Both the position numbers and the translations under genes were made by a program. 64,000 nt of DNA from a virus, in the IMG/VR virus record IMGVR_UViG_3300010396_000002, positions 1 to 64,000 of that record; one strand, 5' to 3'. The notes under the pieces are model-generated. The model ran no database searches, had not been told where the DNA came from, and saw nothing but the letters and a program-made list of their open reading frames with translations. How positions within the stretch are numbered: position 1 is the stretch's first letter; each line of letters starts with the position of its first letter. This document shows, one piece after another, positions 32,467 through 40,954 of the stretch.

Positions 32467-32738
32467 CTCACCTGTGGCTGCTCTACATCGTCTTCGGGCT
32501 GTGGGTCGTCGCGCTCCTCGCGTGGACGGTGCTCCTGCTCTACGCTTACCCGGTAGCCCGGCGACGCGAACGCCTTGCACGTGATCGCGAACGCCTTGCG
32601 TTCGAGGCCCAGAAGGCAGCGGAACGCGCTACCATCTTTCACCTGGAAGCCGCGGACCGGGCCTCACGGACCGAACGCGCGCTCGAGGCACTGATTTTGC
32701 GAGGGCGCTGGTTCGGGCGCCCTCAGGGGGGCTCGTGA
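32427..32738 (+). CDS. Membrane protein with charged coiled tail
   Basis: 103 residues. One or two transmembrane helices at about 12-42, then a Glu/Arg/Ala-rich coiled segment (44-95). It overlaps the end of the previous gene by 40 bases in another frame, so the start is somewhat uncertain. Confidence 0.65.
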   Translation: MDHLVRAGSAWLLTHLWLLYIVFGLWVVALLAWTVLLLYAYPVARRRERLARDRERLAFEAQKAAERATIFHLEAADRASRTERALEALILRGRWFGRPQGGS

Positions 32739-33016
32739 TGTCGAACGAGGTGCTTGTGCTGTACCTAGTCGTCGGGCTGACGGTGATCACGCTGGTCCTG
32801 CTCGTGCTCCAGGGCGTCACGCTCGGGATCGTTCTCGGCATGAGGCGGCGGGAGCAGGACCGTGGAAGCGCTCCGCCGAAGCCGCCGCCGGCGAAGGGCA
32901 GGACGCTGCTCACGGCACGGTTCACCGCGGCTGGGGTGCGGGAGTCGGATCCAGAACCGGAGCCACCGTCGAGGCCGGCGCGTCTTCCTGCACCCCCGAT
33001 GCTTCGGGCTCGGTAG
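32735..33016 (+). CDS. Single-pass membrane protein
   Basis: 93 residues with a long hydrophobic helix at about 6-35 and a Pro/Arg-rich tail. ATGA start. Its 3' end overlaps the convergent gene at 32922-33143 by 95 bases; both frames look coding in their non-overlapping parts. Confidence 0.6.
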   Translation: MMSNEVLVLYLVVGLTVITLVLLVLQGVTLGIVLGMRRREQDRGSAPPKPPPAKGRTLLTARFTAAGVRESDPEPEPPSRPARLPAPPMLRAR

Positions 33017-33143
33017 CCTTCACGGCGGGGATCCCGGTCGGGGTCAGGCGCCGGACGCCGGCGTTGAGGCGCCGGAGCAGCTCCAGGGTGGTGGTCGGAG
33101 ACCCGTCGCACTGGATGCTCGCATCGGCGATGTGCTGGCTCAT
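32922..33143 (-). CDS. Small hypothetical protein
   Basis: 73 residues. ATG overlaps the stop of the gene at 33140 (ATGA). Residues 1-45 look folded (DASIQCDGSPTTTLELLRRL), the tail is Pro/Ala/Glu-rich. Converges with, and overlaps, the plus gene ending at 33016. Confidence 0.6.
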   Translation of the reverse strand: MSQHIADASIQCDGSPTTTLELLRRLNAGVRRLTPTGIPAVKATEPEASGVQEDAPASTVAPVLDPTPAPQPR

Positions 33144-33652
33144 TTGAGCTTCTCCTTGATCTCCTTCAGCCCGTCGTGGAGGAACCTGAGCGTCGTCAAG
33201 GCCTCCACGAGCTGGCGCTGTATCTCCCCGCGCGTTCGGCGCTCTTCGTCGCGCTCCCCCTCGAGACCATCGAGCCTACTGTGGGCCCCGCCGAGCTGCT
33301 TGACGAGGTCATCGATCTGATGCGTCACCTCGTCGACTTGGCGCTGCATGGCCTCGATCGTCGAGAGGCTCGGGAAGGAGCCCGAGAGCCGCCTCGTCTC
33401 GTTCCGCTGCTCGCGCCAGAGCTGGTAGGCGCCGGAAATTTCTCTGCCAACGTAGGTCTCGAGCTCGGCGAAGCGCGTCTCGATGGCCTGGTTCGACGCC
33501 GCCGTCGCTGCTGCTGTCGCTGCTGCCTTGTCCTTCGGCCTTGAGATGAACGCGGAGAGCACCTGGCCCACCATGGCGAGCGAAGCGACGCCGATCGCCA
33601 CGTAGGCTGGGACCTGAGATGCCGCTGTCGCGGCGACGGTAGGATCGGCCAC
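33140..33652 (-). CDS. Membrane-anchored coiled-coil protein
   Basis: 170 residues. A hydrophobic helix at about 14-37 (VPAYVAIGVASLAMVGQVLSA) is followed by a long coiled coil (45-165). This TM-plus-coiled-coil plan fits inner-membrane spanins or phage tether proteins. An AGAGTACCTT -10-like element precedes the start. Confidence 0.68.
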   Translation of the reverse strand: MADPTVAATAASQVPAYVAIGVASLAMVGQVLSAFISRPKDKAAATAAATAASNQAIETRFAELETYVGREISGAYQLWREQRNETRRLSGSFPSLSTIEAMQRQVDEVTHQIDDLVKQLGGAHSRLDGLEGERDEERRTRGEIQRQLVEALTTLRFLHDGLKEIKEKLK

Positions 33653-33673
33653 GGATCTGGAAGGTACTCTAGG

Positions 33674-34015
33674 TCACCCGTCCCTGTCGAACACGCATCG
33701 GGGCGGGGTTGCCCCGCCGGGATGTTCGCTCTTGAAGAGGGCCAGGTGGTAGGGGTGCTGGCGGTTCGCCCAGAAGCGGGCGCAGTTGCCCAGGAAGACG
33801 TCGCGCTCGGGGAGCACGGTCACCGCCTCATGGTCGGGGACCAGCCGGTAGAGCAGTTCGTCATCCAGGAAGCAGCGATCGTTGCCGCGCGCGTCTCGGT
33901 GGGCTCGGATCCCAGCGCGGAGCTTGCGGACCTCGAGCGCGAGCAGGACAACGGCGACGAGCAGCACGCCGAATGCCATGATGGCGAGCGCCATGGGCAC
34001 GGCGTTGTCGGGCAC
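33674..34015 (-). CDS. Single-pass membrane protein
   Basis: 113 residues from GTG at 34015 (GAGGG five bases upstream); ATG at 33994 is an alternative. Transmembrane helix at about 8-27, then a charged soluble part with a Trp/His/Tyr-containing end. Follows the next gene with one base between stop and start. Confidence 0.6.
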   Translation of the reverse strand: MPDNAVPMALAIMAFGVLLVAVVLLALEVRKLRAGIRAHRDARGNDRCFLDDELLYRLVPDHEAVTVLPERDVFLGNCARFWANRQHPYHLALFKSEHPGGATPPRCVFDRDG

Positions 34016-34016
34016 G

Positions 34017-34535
34017 TCAGCCCTCGCGCCGAACGAACCCGCTCCAGCCGTCGGCTTCGCTCGCCCTGCGGGCGGCGCGCAGCATGGTGAGGTGCTCGTC
34101 GGGCACCGGCTGTGGCGGCAGGCGCGCCGCGATGAACGCCCCCCTGTCGACGGGAGAGCCCCCGTCATCGAACTTGGTGAAAGGCCCGATCATCTCGGTC
34201 ACGAGCATGGCGACCGAACCATCGATCTGCTCGATGCGCGGCCCCGTCGTGACCATGGCGACGCCACAGCACTGGGCGCCATCGCTGTTCCGCGTGATGC
34301 AGTAGGAGACCGGCTCGGTCCGCAGGAAAGCCGCCTCGGGGTCCACCTCCCCCTCGGTTTTCTTGTGCAGGATCAAGTCACCGAACAGGACGTGGCGGCA
34401 CATCTCTCCGTCGACCAGCCTAGCGCCGGTCTCGAAGCGTACGTTGTTGATCCGCAGCCCCCCCGTACCCTGTCTCTCGCTGTAGAGCTCCAGGAAGAAG
34501 CACTCGCTCAGCATCCCCTTGACCTTGTCGTTCAT
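34017..34535 (-). CDS. Hypothetical protein, probably leaderless
   Basis: 172 residues from ATG at 34535 (MNDKVKGMLSECFF). A minus-strand -10, TACCGT (34547-34542), ends only six bases before the ATG, so the mRNA likely starts at or near the start codon. Mixed alpha/beta; no motif recognised. Confidence 0.68.
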   Translation of the reverse strand: MNDKVKGMLSECFFLELYSERQGTGGLRINNVRFETGARLVDGEMCRHVLFGDLILHKKTEGEVDPEAAFLRTEPVSYCITRNSDGAQCCGVAMVTTGPRIEQIDGSVAMLVTEMIGPFTKFDDGGSPVDRGAFIAARLPPQPVPDEHLTMLRAARRASEADGWSGFVRREG

Positions 34536-34926
34536 GCCCAGACGGTACCACAAAAGCCGACAGCCCCCGGGTGGGTGCCCCAGGGCCGTGGCTGCCGCGT
34601 CTCTTGTTCCGTTCCTGGGGTCAGCCAGGGGCGCGGCTACGGGTCCGGGTTTAGAGGTAGTGGGCTCCGGTCAACCACTCATCTCAGCGAGCATGCCGTA
34701 TCGGTTCGACGAAGCAGCCCCAGTGGGCCGAGCGAGGTTCCACCGTAACACGTGGTGCCGCCCCCATGGAAGCCAAGAGCCCCGCTCCCGAGGGGAGGGG
34801 GCTCCTGGTTAGCCCAGCTTGGTCGGTACCTGGGACCGGCCTGTCGCCTCTGCCGAGGGGTCTTACTTCGCGGGGCCCCTTCGGTCAGAACTGCCGGCGC
34901 GACCCGGCCTAAAGCTGGCGCTGAGC
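34536..34926. ncRNA. Structured non-coding region, candidate RNA
   Basis: About 390 bases with no credible gene on either strand but rich in nested inverted repeats: CCGTGGCTGCCGCG (34586) with CGCGGCTACGG (34632), enclosing CCTGG/CCAGG (34614/34625); GAGCCCC (34777) with GGGGGCTC (34797). A weak tRNA-like fold (acceptor GGGGCTC/GGGCCCC) near 34797-34880 lacks a T-arm. It lies just downstream of the GIY-YIG gene and upstream of the leaderless gene. Strand unknown; an RNA function is inference. Confidence 0.35.
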
Positions 34927-35739
34927 CTAAGGCGTCGGCTGGCGCGGGGTCAAGCCAGCGGCGCGTCTCTCGTGCGCTGCCCGGAGCGAGGCGCTTTTCT
35001 TCGTTGCTGTCGCAGCGCGCTCCTCTTGGGTCTTTGCAGCCATCGTCGCCACGGCCTTCGCTCGGCCCTTGAGCGAGATCGCGCGGCGCTCCTCCGGCGT
35101 CTGCGCCGCCTTGCGCGCCTTCGCAGCTTCGGACATCCGACGCCGTGTCTCGTCGCCGATCGAACCTGGCCCGTCGCCCCCCTTGGTCCCGTTGTAGCCA
35201 AGCGAAGGATCATCAGAACCGAAGTGCTCGACCCACCACGACTCGGCATCGTTCGCCGCGCCCTGACCCTCAACCTCTTCGAGCACTTCGGGAGCAAAGG
35301 CGTTGGCACCGTGCTTCGCCATTGCAAGGTGAAGCCGAAACGTCGGGCGCGGCTGCCGTGCGTGTGACAGGTGCTCCAACCATCTTGCGCCGAGCTTGCG
35401 CCGCGTGATGCCGACGTAGCGCTTCTGGTCCGGCGCATGCGTTACGCAGTAGACGATGAAGCGTCCCTGCGCGCTCGCCTGCATCTTGTCTCGCCGGGCG
35501 TCCCTCGTCGCCGTCCTAGTCTCATTGTGGCAACTTGGGCATGCGGCGACATGCCCTTCTTTTGATACCTTGCGCAACGCGCACAAGCTTCGCACGAGTT
35601 CGACACCGCAGACGCAGCGACAGAGCCAGAAGCGTCCGCTCGCACGCGCGCCAGCGGGTCGCTCCGCTGGCCGGAGCGCGGTCAGCTTGCCGAAGACATC
35701 GCCCGTAACGTCGTGAGCACGACGGGTCCTGTGATCCAC
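34927..35739 (-). CDS. GIY-YIG homing endonuclease-like protein
   Basis: 270 residues. The GIY-YIG core spans about 92-180: FIVYCVT (94-100) and YVGIT (108-112), Arg in LGARWLEHLSHAR, and a late SWWVEHFG with the catalytic Glu region. The first 75 residues carry Cys residues (C40, C42, C44, C67, C70) of a zinc module common in homing enzymes, and the C-terminal 90 residues are Lys/Arg/Ala-rich, a likely DNA-binding arm. A GTGATACGCT -10-like element precedes it. It lies 12 bases from the end of terL, a frequent homing neighbourhood. Confidence 0.8.
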   Translation of the reverse strand: MDHRTRRAHDVTGDVFGKLTALRPAERPAGARASGRFWLCRCVCGVELVRSLCALRKVSKEGHVAACPSCHNETRTATRDARRDKMQASAQGRFIVYCVTHAPDQKRYVGITRRKLGARWLEHLSHARQPRPTFRLHLAMAKHGANAFAPEVLEEVEGQGAANDAESWWVEHFGSDDPSLGYNGTKGGDGPGSIGDETRRRMSEAAKARKAAQTPEERRAISLKGRAKAVATMAAKTQEERAATATKKSASLRAAHERRAAGLTPRQPTP

Positions 35740-35750
35740 GCCTCAGCGTA

Positions 35751-37739
35751 TCACGCGAGCGGCGCTGGCGATCGGTAGGCTTGCGGCGGCATCGGCCGGC
35801 TCAGGATGGCCCATGCAATCGCTGCCGTGATGATCAGGTCGTCGTTGGCGCCGCTCTTCGCTCGGGCCTTCCCCCAGGCATCGACCACGAAGCTCCGGCA
35901 CTCCTCGAGCACCATGAGATCGGGCGTGCTCCACGCGCCCTGCCGATGATCCTGTTCGAGCAACGACAGCGCGCCCTCGCGACTCGGCCCCGAGGTGAGC
36001 CAGCCGTAGTGGCCGTCATGGTCCGTCCAGATGTGCGGGTAGCCGCACTGCCCGGCGCGGCCCCATGTCACGATCTTGGCGGCGAGTTCGGCCGACATGA
36101 TCGCTGGACCGAGATCCTTCGACGGCAGCACGCCGGCGATCATGCGTAGGTCGTGCGGGGCCGCTGAGATCGGGAAGCCGACCTTGGTGGCCGCCAGCGC
36201 GCCAGCTTCGTCGAGCAGAACGCCCGACAGCATGTCCGGCCGTACCAGCTCGTCGATGGCCGAGCAGCCCATGTTGTTGCGCTCGAGAGCGATGATCGCC
36301 TGGTTGAAGCGCAGTGCGAGCGCGACGGCGAGCCGGCCAAGCTCCTTCGGCTTCACCTGCCCATGCAGCGTAGCGACATGGCGCGGCTGCTCCCCGGCCT
36401 TCGTGACGCGCGTCCAGACCTGGAGCGCGGCGGGGTCGCCCCCTTCGCCGCCCGACGTGTCGCCTACCACGATGTAGAGCTGCTTCGGGTTGACGTCCTC
36501 GAAGATGCGCAAGCCGTACTGGGCCCCGCCACGGACCATCCGTAGCGACTTGTATGGGCGCTTCACGTCGTTCCATGCCTTCTCTTTCCTGGTCGCCTCC
36601 GCGATGAGGTGCTCGGTGATGTCCTTGTCGAGGTAGCACTCCCCCGACGCGATGAAGCAGGTGATCGGGTCGGTTGGCAGCTCCTTGTCGACGCGCATCA
36701 GCGTCTTCGCGCGCACCTGTGCCCGGAACCACTTTAGGTACTCCTGGACGACGCGGACGCGGTCTGGCTCGTCGGCGAACTTCTCGTTGAGCAGCGTCCA
36801 GCACTGCTCCTCGCGCACGCGACGCGCCTCGATCGACTGCTGGTCCGGCGTGCACGTCTCGCCTTCCTCGAGCGTGAGCCGGCGTCCAGGCAGCTCGAAC
36901 CAGGGGAAGAAGTGAGGGGTGAACTCGTCGCCCTCCGGCGATGTCGCGCGCTTCCACAGGCGGTGGAAGTATGGCCCGCCGCGAGGGTCGTTCTCGCTCG
37001 TCGAGACACCGCTCGGCGTCGTCTCGATCGTGACCTCGGTCGCCGGCGCTGGCGCCGTCACGGAGTTGAGCACGGAGTCCATCGTTGCAGCCGCGACCTC
37101 CCAGAACGCGATCTCGGTGCAGTGCAAGCGGTGCGTCGTGCCGCCACGGCCCTTCTTGTCGGCGGTCTGCTCGCTGGCGCCGGCCTCGAGCACCTCCAGG
37201 ATGCCGCCTCCGGCGATGGTAGCGAGTTGCCAGCGCCCCTTCGTGCTCGCGCGTGCTTGAAGCGGCACGCTAAGGCCCTTGCGCTGGAGGCTCTCCAGCA
37301 TGAGCTGCACCACGCGCGCGAAGTCGTGCTGCATCTCATGGTCGGACGACGTCTGGCAGACGACGCGGACCGAGACGCCCGGATGCACCAGCCAGAACCA
37401 GAGGTCCCGCGCGAGCTCGACCGTCGACATGCCGAGCTTCCTGGCCTTCAGCACGACGTCTCGCCCGGTGCGCGCTCGGTTGAACCGACGCTGTAGGTCC
37501 GTGAGCACCAGTGGTACCGGGCGCCCAGGGCGCTCGCCGTTAGGCCCGGCCTCCGCTGCGGGGACCTCGAGCTGCTCGCAGAACGCCTCGAAGTCGTCGC
37601 TGTACGTCGCCCGCAGGTGAGCCAGCGTCGAGAGCGGCTTCGTGTCGGCGACGGCGTTCGCGGCGAGCGCGTCGAGCCAGACGGACGACTCGGCTGGCAG
37701 GACCCGGACGACGGAAGCGGCTGCGGCGCGGCGGGGCAT
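35751..37739 (-). CDS. terL: Terminase large subunit
   Basis: 662 residues. ATPase: Walker A-like KARKLGMST (98-106) and Walker B ending LHCTE (E209). Nuclease: D427 in IVVGDTSGG, E486 in ALERNNMG, and a late acidic pair in ANDDLIITAAIAW near 645, the RNase H-like metal-binding set. It packages DNA into the prohead through the portal. It is encoded about 27 kb from portal rather than beside it, and no small terminase was recognised nearby. Confidence 0.9.
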   Translation of the reverse strand: MPRRAAAASVVRVLPAESSVWLDALAANAVADTKPLSTLAHLRATYSDDFEAFCEQLEVPAAEAGPNGERPGRPVPLVLTDLQRRFNRARTGRDVVLKARKLGMSTVELARDLWFWLVHPGVSVRVVCQTSSDHEMQHDFARVVQLMLESLQRKGLSVPLQARASTKGRWQLATIAGGGILEVLEAGASEQTADKKGRGGTTHRLHCTEIAFWEVAAATMDSVLNSVTAPAPATEVTIETTPSGVSTSENDPRGGPYFHRLWKRATSPEGDEFTPHFFPWFELPGRRLTLEEGETCTPDQQSIEARRVREEQCWTLLNEKFADEPDRVRVVQEYLKWFRAQVRAKTLMRVDKELPTDPITCFIASGECYLDKDITEHLIAEATRKEKAWNDVKRPYKSLRMVRGGAQYGLRIFEDVNPKQLYIVVGDTSGGEGGDPAALQVWTRVTKAGEQPRHVATLHGQVKPKELGRLAVALALRFNQAIIALERNNMGCSAIDELVRPDMLSGVLLDEAGALAATKVGFPISAAPHDLRMIAGVLPSKDLGPAIMSAELAAKIVTWGRAGQCGYPHIWTDHDGHYGWLTSGPSREGALSLLEQDHRQGAWSTPDLMVLEECRSFVVDAWGKARAKSGANDDLIITAAIAWAILSRPMPPQAYRSPAPLA

Positions 37740-37743
37740 GGGC

Positions 37744-38004
37744 TCAGGAGCCTTCCTTGCCAGCGTCCATCGCCTTGTGGAGCTTGTAGAGCAGGCGCGA
37801 GACGCCGGCGACGAGAGACCAGTACGTGCCGTGCCAGCCGCAGTCAGCGGTCGATGGCGTCTCGACCACGTAGGCGAAGCCGGTCAGCTTGCCGGCCTTC
37901 GCCTCGGCGAGCAGCGTCTCCAGGCAGTTCACGATGCGCTGGTCGGGCGCGAGGCGGCGCTCCTCGAGCACCACCACCTCGCGCGGAGCCTCGTCGCCCA
38001 TCAC
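37744..38004 (-). CDS. Small hypothetical protein upstream of terL
   Basis: 86 residues, alpha/beta, ATGA-linked to the preceding gene and four bases before terL. A position often taken by the small terminase subunit, but size and sequence give no support for a DNA-binding HTH. Confidence 0.65.
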   Translation of the reverse strand: MMGDEAPREVVVLEERRLAPDQRIVNCLETLLAEAKAGKLTGFAYVVETPSTADCGWHGTYWSLVAGVSRLLYKLHKAMDAGKEGS

Positions 38005-38264
38005 CAGACCCCGTACGTCTCGTGCTCGTTCTCAACCGCTAGCAGGCGCACGAGGCCGTACCGCGCCGGCTTCGGCAGACCGAGGCCGTGCTTCCGATCG
38101 ATCGCGGCCTGGACGGGCGCGCGCTGGCCACAGGCAGGGCAGCGCTCTGCGACCGCCATAAACGCGTCGAGGTCGGAGGTCACCTCGCCGATGGCGCCGA
38201 CACCGCACGAGAAGGCCAGTTCGCCGGCGCGAAGCGACAGGAGGCGCGGCGAGAAGTGCGTCAT
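38001..38264 (-). CDS. Small protein with CPAC motif
   Basis: 87 residues; ERCPACGQRAPV near 41-52 suggests half of a zinc ribbon. Overlapping ATGA junctions on both sides. Confidence 0.65.
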   Translation of the reverse strand: MTHFSPRLLSLRAGELAFSCGVGAIGEVTSDLDAFMAVAERCPACGQRAPVQAAIDRKHGLGLPKPARYGLVRLLAVENEHETYGVW

Positions 38265-38704
38265 GGCTTTGTCAGCCTCGCCGCAGCGGCCTCAGCCTCG
38301 TCGTACGGCGTCGGGCATCCCTCAGCGTATTCGGCCGAGAACGTGATGCGGCCGGTGATGTTGATGACCCCGGGCAGCTTGGACGCACGCCGCAGCATGC
38401 AGTTGGCGCAGAGCACACCGGCGTCGGCCGGATGGATCGCCAGCCACTGCGCCTTCGGGATGAGCAGCGACAGCGCCATCGCGGCGTCATAGTCCGTGCC
38501 GCAGTCGAGGCATCGGACCGAACCGCTCCCTTGGTCGACGGCGGATGCGCGCTCAGCCGCGCCCTGCCTGCGCTGCTCTTCGGCCAGGTCGAGGATCGTC
38601 TGCGGTTGCTTGACGTGGAGCTTGGCGGCCTTCTCCACGAGGTCGGCGGCGCTCCGCTCGAAGCGTGCCGCGGCCATGAGGTGATCGCGGGCCTTCTGGT
38701 TCAT
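38261..38704 (-). CDS. Hypothetical protein with two CxxC motifs
   Basis: 147 residues. A helical N-terminal 60 residues, then CLDC (65-68) and CANC (98-101), which could bind one zinc, and an acidic helical end. Not recognised. Confidence 0.65.
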   Translation of the reverse strand: MNQKARDHLMAAARFERSAADLVEKAAKLHVKQPQTILDLAEEQRRQGAAERASAVDQGSGSVRCLDCGTDYDAAMALSLLIPKAQWLAIHPADAGVLCANCMLRRASKLPGVINITGRITFSAEYAEGCPTPYDEAEAAAARLTKP

Positions 38705-39078
38705 GTGATGACACCACCGGAGGTCTGCGCCGGAATCTGCACGATGACGCCGAAGACCTCGGCCAGCTTCTCCAGGTCGGCGCCCGTCGCCTTCAGCGGG
38801 TTGGCGGCATCCTCGGCGCGCTGAGCCGCACGACGCGCGCGTTCCATGTTGCGGCGCCAGCTAGGGCTGACCTTGTCCATGATCCGAAGCCGGAGCGCGC
38901 TAGAGAGCTCGCCGGGCAGGGCCACTACCCCGAAATAGGCGGCTCGCCGCTCCAGTTCGACGCGGACTGCCCACCGGCGCTGGCAGCGGTTGCGAGGCCT
39001 CCAGGACTCTCGGTCGTACCGCGGGCCCTTGCGGAAGGGACGCCCGCCCGGAATCCTCGTGCGCTTCTGGTGCGTCAT
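38701..39078 (-). CDS. Basic helical hypothetical protein
   Basis: 125 residues, strongly basic at the start (KRTRIPGGRPFRKGPRYDRE) and helical around 60-115. Could bind nucleic acid. Two genes before the possible small-terminase slot; a terminase small subunit is possible but unproven. Confidence 0.62.
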   Translation of the reverse strand: MTHQKRTRIPGGRPFRKGPRYDRESWRPRNRCQRRWAVRVELERRAAYFGVVALPGELSSALRLRIMDKVSPSWRRNMERARRAAQRAEDAANPLKATGADLEKLAEVFGVIVQIPAQTSGGVIT

Positions 39079-39284
39079 GACGCCGCCCTCCCATGCGCGA
39101 GGCCGAGCTTGTACCAGTGAACGGCCTGGCTGTCGGCCTCGCCGGTGCAGTTCGAGCAGCGGTACCGCTTCCGGAGCACCTTCTCCGGGGTGATGTCGAC
39201 GAAGTCGTGACCCGAGCACCCGTCGAGCTTGGCGCCGTTCGCCTTCGTCTGCTCCCAGAGCGCGCGTGCCTCTTCGCGGGTCAT
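39075..39284 (-). CDS. Small zinc-motif protein
   Basis: 69 residues from ATG at 39284, which overlaps the upstream stop (ATGA). CSGHDF and YRCSNCTGEADSQA give C, H and CxxC ligands, a likely zinc finger. Confidence 0.62.
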   Translation of the reverse strand: MTREEARALWEQTKANGAKLDGCSGHDFVDITPEKVLRKRYRCSNCTGEADSQAVHWYKLGLAHGRAAS

Positions 39285-39577
39285 CGGCATCGGTCGGGTC
39301 CTTGCGCGGGCGGGACGCTGACCTCGATCATGCACGATGCGAAGTCGACCTTGCTCGTCGCCCCGCGGCCCGGGAAGAAGCGCTCCACCTGCGCGGCGAG
39401 ACGCTGGGGAGTCATCAAGTGCGGGTCCACCGGCTGCATCCAGGGAGGCGGGTCGGCCGCCATGCCCTTCGGGTAGAGCGCCTTCAGCTCCGAGCGCAGG
39501 GCCTCGAGCTGGTAGACGTCGCCGAAGCGGCGCACGTGCTCCTCGGCGAACCGCGCGCGCTCCGCGGCGGTCGTCAC
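39281..39577 (-). CDS. Small hypothetical protein
   Basis: 98 residues, helical N-terminal half (AAERARFAEEHVRRFGDVY) and Pro-rich centre. In the minus run of tiny genes. Confidence 0.62.
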   Translation of the reverse strand: MTTAAERARFAEEHVRRFGDVYQLEALRSELKALYPKGMAADPPPWMQPVDPHLMTPQRLAAQVERFFPGRGATSKVDFASCMIEVSVPPAQGPDRCR

Positions 39578-39765
39578 GGCTCCCTCACCAGCCGCCCCAT
39601 TGGCGGAAGCGGCACACCGGCGGCTGCCATCGCATCCTCGTGCCGCGCGAGGTCGATGGCAGCGTCCCAGATCCCGTGCCGGTCGCGCGTCTCGACCTTG
39701 AGGATCAGGTAGTCCTCCAGAACACGGTGATGGCGCTGCATATCCTCGGCCGACGGAGTCGTCAT
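39574..39765 (-). CDS. Small hypothetical protein
   Basis: 63 residues, ATG overlapping the preceding stop. Helical with several His and Arg residues. Unknown. Confidence 0.58.
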   Translation of the reverse strand: MTTPSAEDMQRHHRVLEDYLILKVETRDRHGIWDAAIDLARHEDAMAAAGVPLPPMGRLVREP

Positions 39766-40064
39766 GCTGCCCACCGTCGGCCGGCGGCGAGCCCGGCCTC
39801 GAACATGGCCACGAGGACGCGGAGGCTGGCTGCCGTCTCGTCGTCGCAGCGGTCCACGACCACGCACGCCCAATCGGTCGGCGCGTTCGTGCGCTTCGCC
39901 TCCTCGGCCGAGGCCAGGCGCACGTGGAGGTCGCGTGCCGCCTTCGACGCGGTGTCGAGCTGCACGACCAGTGAGATCATGTCCCGCCGGCCCTCGGGTG
40001 GGCGCGATGCGAGCCGGACCGGGCACGGTGTAGCGGCTTCAGCCGCCGTCGTCCTTGGCGTCAT
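39762..40064 (-). CDS. Small hypothetical protein, probably leaderless
   Basis: 100 residues. A minus-strand -10, TACGCT (40077-40072), ends seven bases before the ATG within GGTACGCTGCCGGGC, almost identical to the region before the gene at 54674. It therefore starts a transcript running towards terL. Helical; unknown function. Confidence 0.65.
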   Translation of the reverse strand: MTPRTTAAEAATPCPVRLASRPPEGRRDMISLVVQLDTASKAARDLHVRLASAEEAKRTNAPTDWACVVVDRCDDETAASLRVLVAMFEAGLAAGRRWAA

Positions 40065-40096
40065 GCCCGGCAGCGTACCAGACCGAGCGCCGGCGG

Positions 40097-40285
40097 TCAG
40101 CGCGCAGCGCGGCTCTTGAACGCCGCGACGGTGGCGGCGAACAGGAAGGCCATCTCCGTGAGCTGCGGTTCCTTGCGCACGCCTTCGTCCCAGAGCTCGC
40201 GCCGCTGGACCTCGACGAGCTTCTGCTCCTCGGCCGAAAGCTTTGAGTCCGCCGGCCATGCCATCGGCACGTACGTATCCGGCAT
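40097..40285 (-). CDS. Small helical protein
   Basis: 62 residues; a charged helix (SAEEQKLVEVQRRELW) followed by a hydrophobic C-terminal helix (EMAFLFAATVAAF), possibly membrane-associated. Confidence 0.58.
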   Translation of the reverse strand: MPDTYVPMAWPADSKLSAEEQKLVEVQRRELWDEGVRKEPQLTEMAFLFAATVAAFKSRAAR

Positions 40286-40287
40286 GG

Positions 40288-40443
40288 CTACTTGTCGTCG
40301 TCCTCGGGAGGCTTGCCCTTCAGCTCCTCGCCGACCCAGTCCTTGGCCCACGTGATCAGGAACTCGGCGAGGCACAGGAAGGCGTAGGCCATGCCGAGCA
40401 GGACCAGCACGCCGCGGCTGTGACGCTTCGGGGGCTTCGTCAT
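40288..40443 (-). CDS. Tiny single-pass membrane protein
   Basis: 51 residues: basic start, hydrophobic helix at about 11-33 (GVLVLLGMAYAFLCLAEFLI), acidic tail. Overlaps the preceding stop by ATGA. Confidence 0.58.
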   Translation of the reverse strand: MTKPPKRHSRGVLVLLGMAYAFLCLAEFLITWAKDWVGEELKGKPPEDDDK

Positions 40444-40664
40444 CGGGTGACCAGGACCAGCGCGACAGCCGCGACGAACGCGACCACGATGGCGACGGTC
40501 CACCATGCAGCACGCACCCGCCGCTGACGGCCCTTCGCCTCGGCATCGAACCAGGCCACGTCGGTGTCGAACGCCTGGACGACGCGCGCCTGTACCGGCG
40601 GCACCTCCGGGAAGCCGGCAGGCTCGCCTCGATCGACCGTGCCCGGCTTCCGGTAGGTGTCCAT
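40440..40664 (-). CDS. Small C-terminally anchored membrane protein
   Basis: 74 residues; soluble N-terminal part and a strong transmembrane helix at about 53-73 (AWWTVAIVVAFVAAVALVLV). Confidence 0.6.
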   Translation of the reverse strand: MDTYRKPGTVDRGEPAGFPEVPPVQARVVQAFDTDVAWFDAEAKGRQRRVRAAWWTVAIVVAFVAAVALVLVTR

Positions 40665-40668
40665 CCAG

Positions 40669-40860
40669 CTACGCCTCGATCTCGGCCTGGTAGGCGAGCG
40701 CCGGCGCGCCGCAGGTGCAGTGCATGCACCCGTCGACCGGGTTGTGCTCGGCGATCGGGTGCTGGCAGCGGCCACATGCACCAGCGCCCACCGCGGCGAA
40801 CTGCTTCGCCGCCAGCGCTGCGCGGTCGATGACCTCGGGGGTCGTGGTGGTGGTGTTCAT
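40669..40860 (-). CDS. Small zinc-ribbon-like protein
   Basis: 63 residues; GGAGGAG before ATG at 40860. CGRC (29-32) and CMHCTC (45-50) make a likely zinc ribbon. First gene after the operator pair at 40955. Confidence 0.65.
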   Translation of the reverse strand: MNTTTTTPEVIDRAALAAKQFAAVGAGACGRCQHPIAEHNPVDGCMHCTCGAPALAYQAEIEA

Positions 40861-40954
40861 GGTGCTCCTCCGGCGGGTCCTCTTGCTGCGCCTCTTGCCC
40901 AGCGACCCGCCCACACCGGGCACCGTAACCGCTGTTTGGCGGCTTGTCGAGGCA

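Noticed and set aside
32862-33320. Extra plus-strand gene overlapping 32922-33652
   Set aside because: Shadow-like composition and conflict with two minus genes joined by ATGA.
34797-34880. tRNA-like fold in the non-coding region
   Set aside because: A 7-bp acceptor-like stem and a D-arm-like CCCAG/CTGGG hairpin exist, but there is no T-arm with TTCGA in the right place and no proper anticodon arm.
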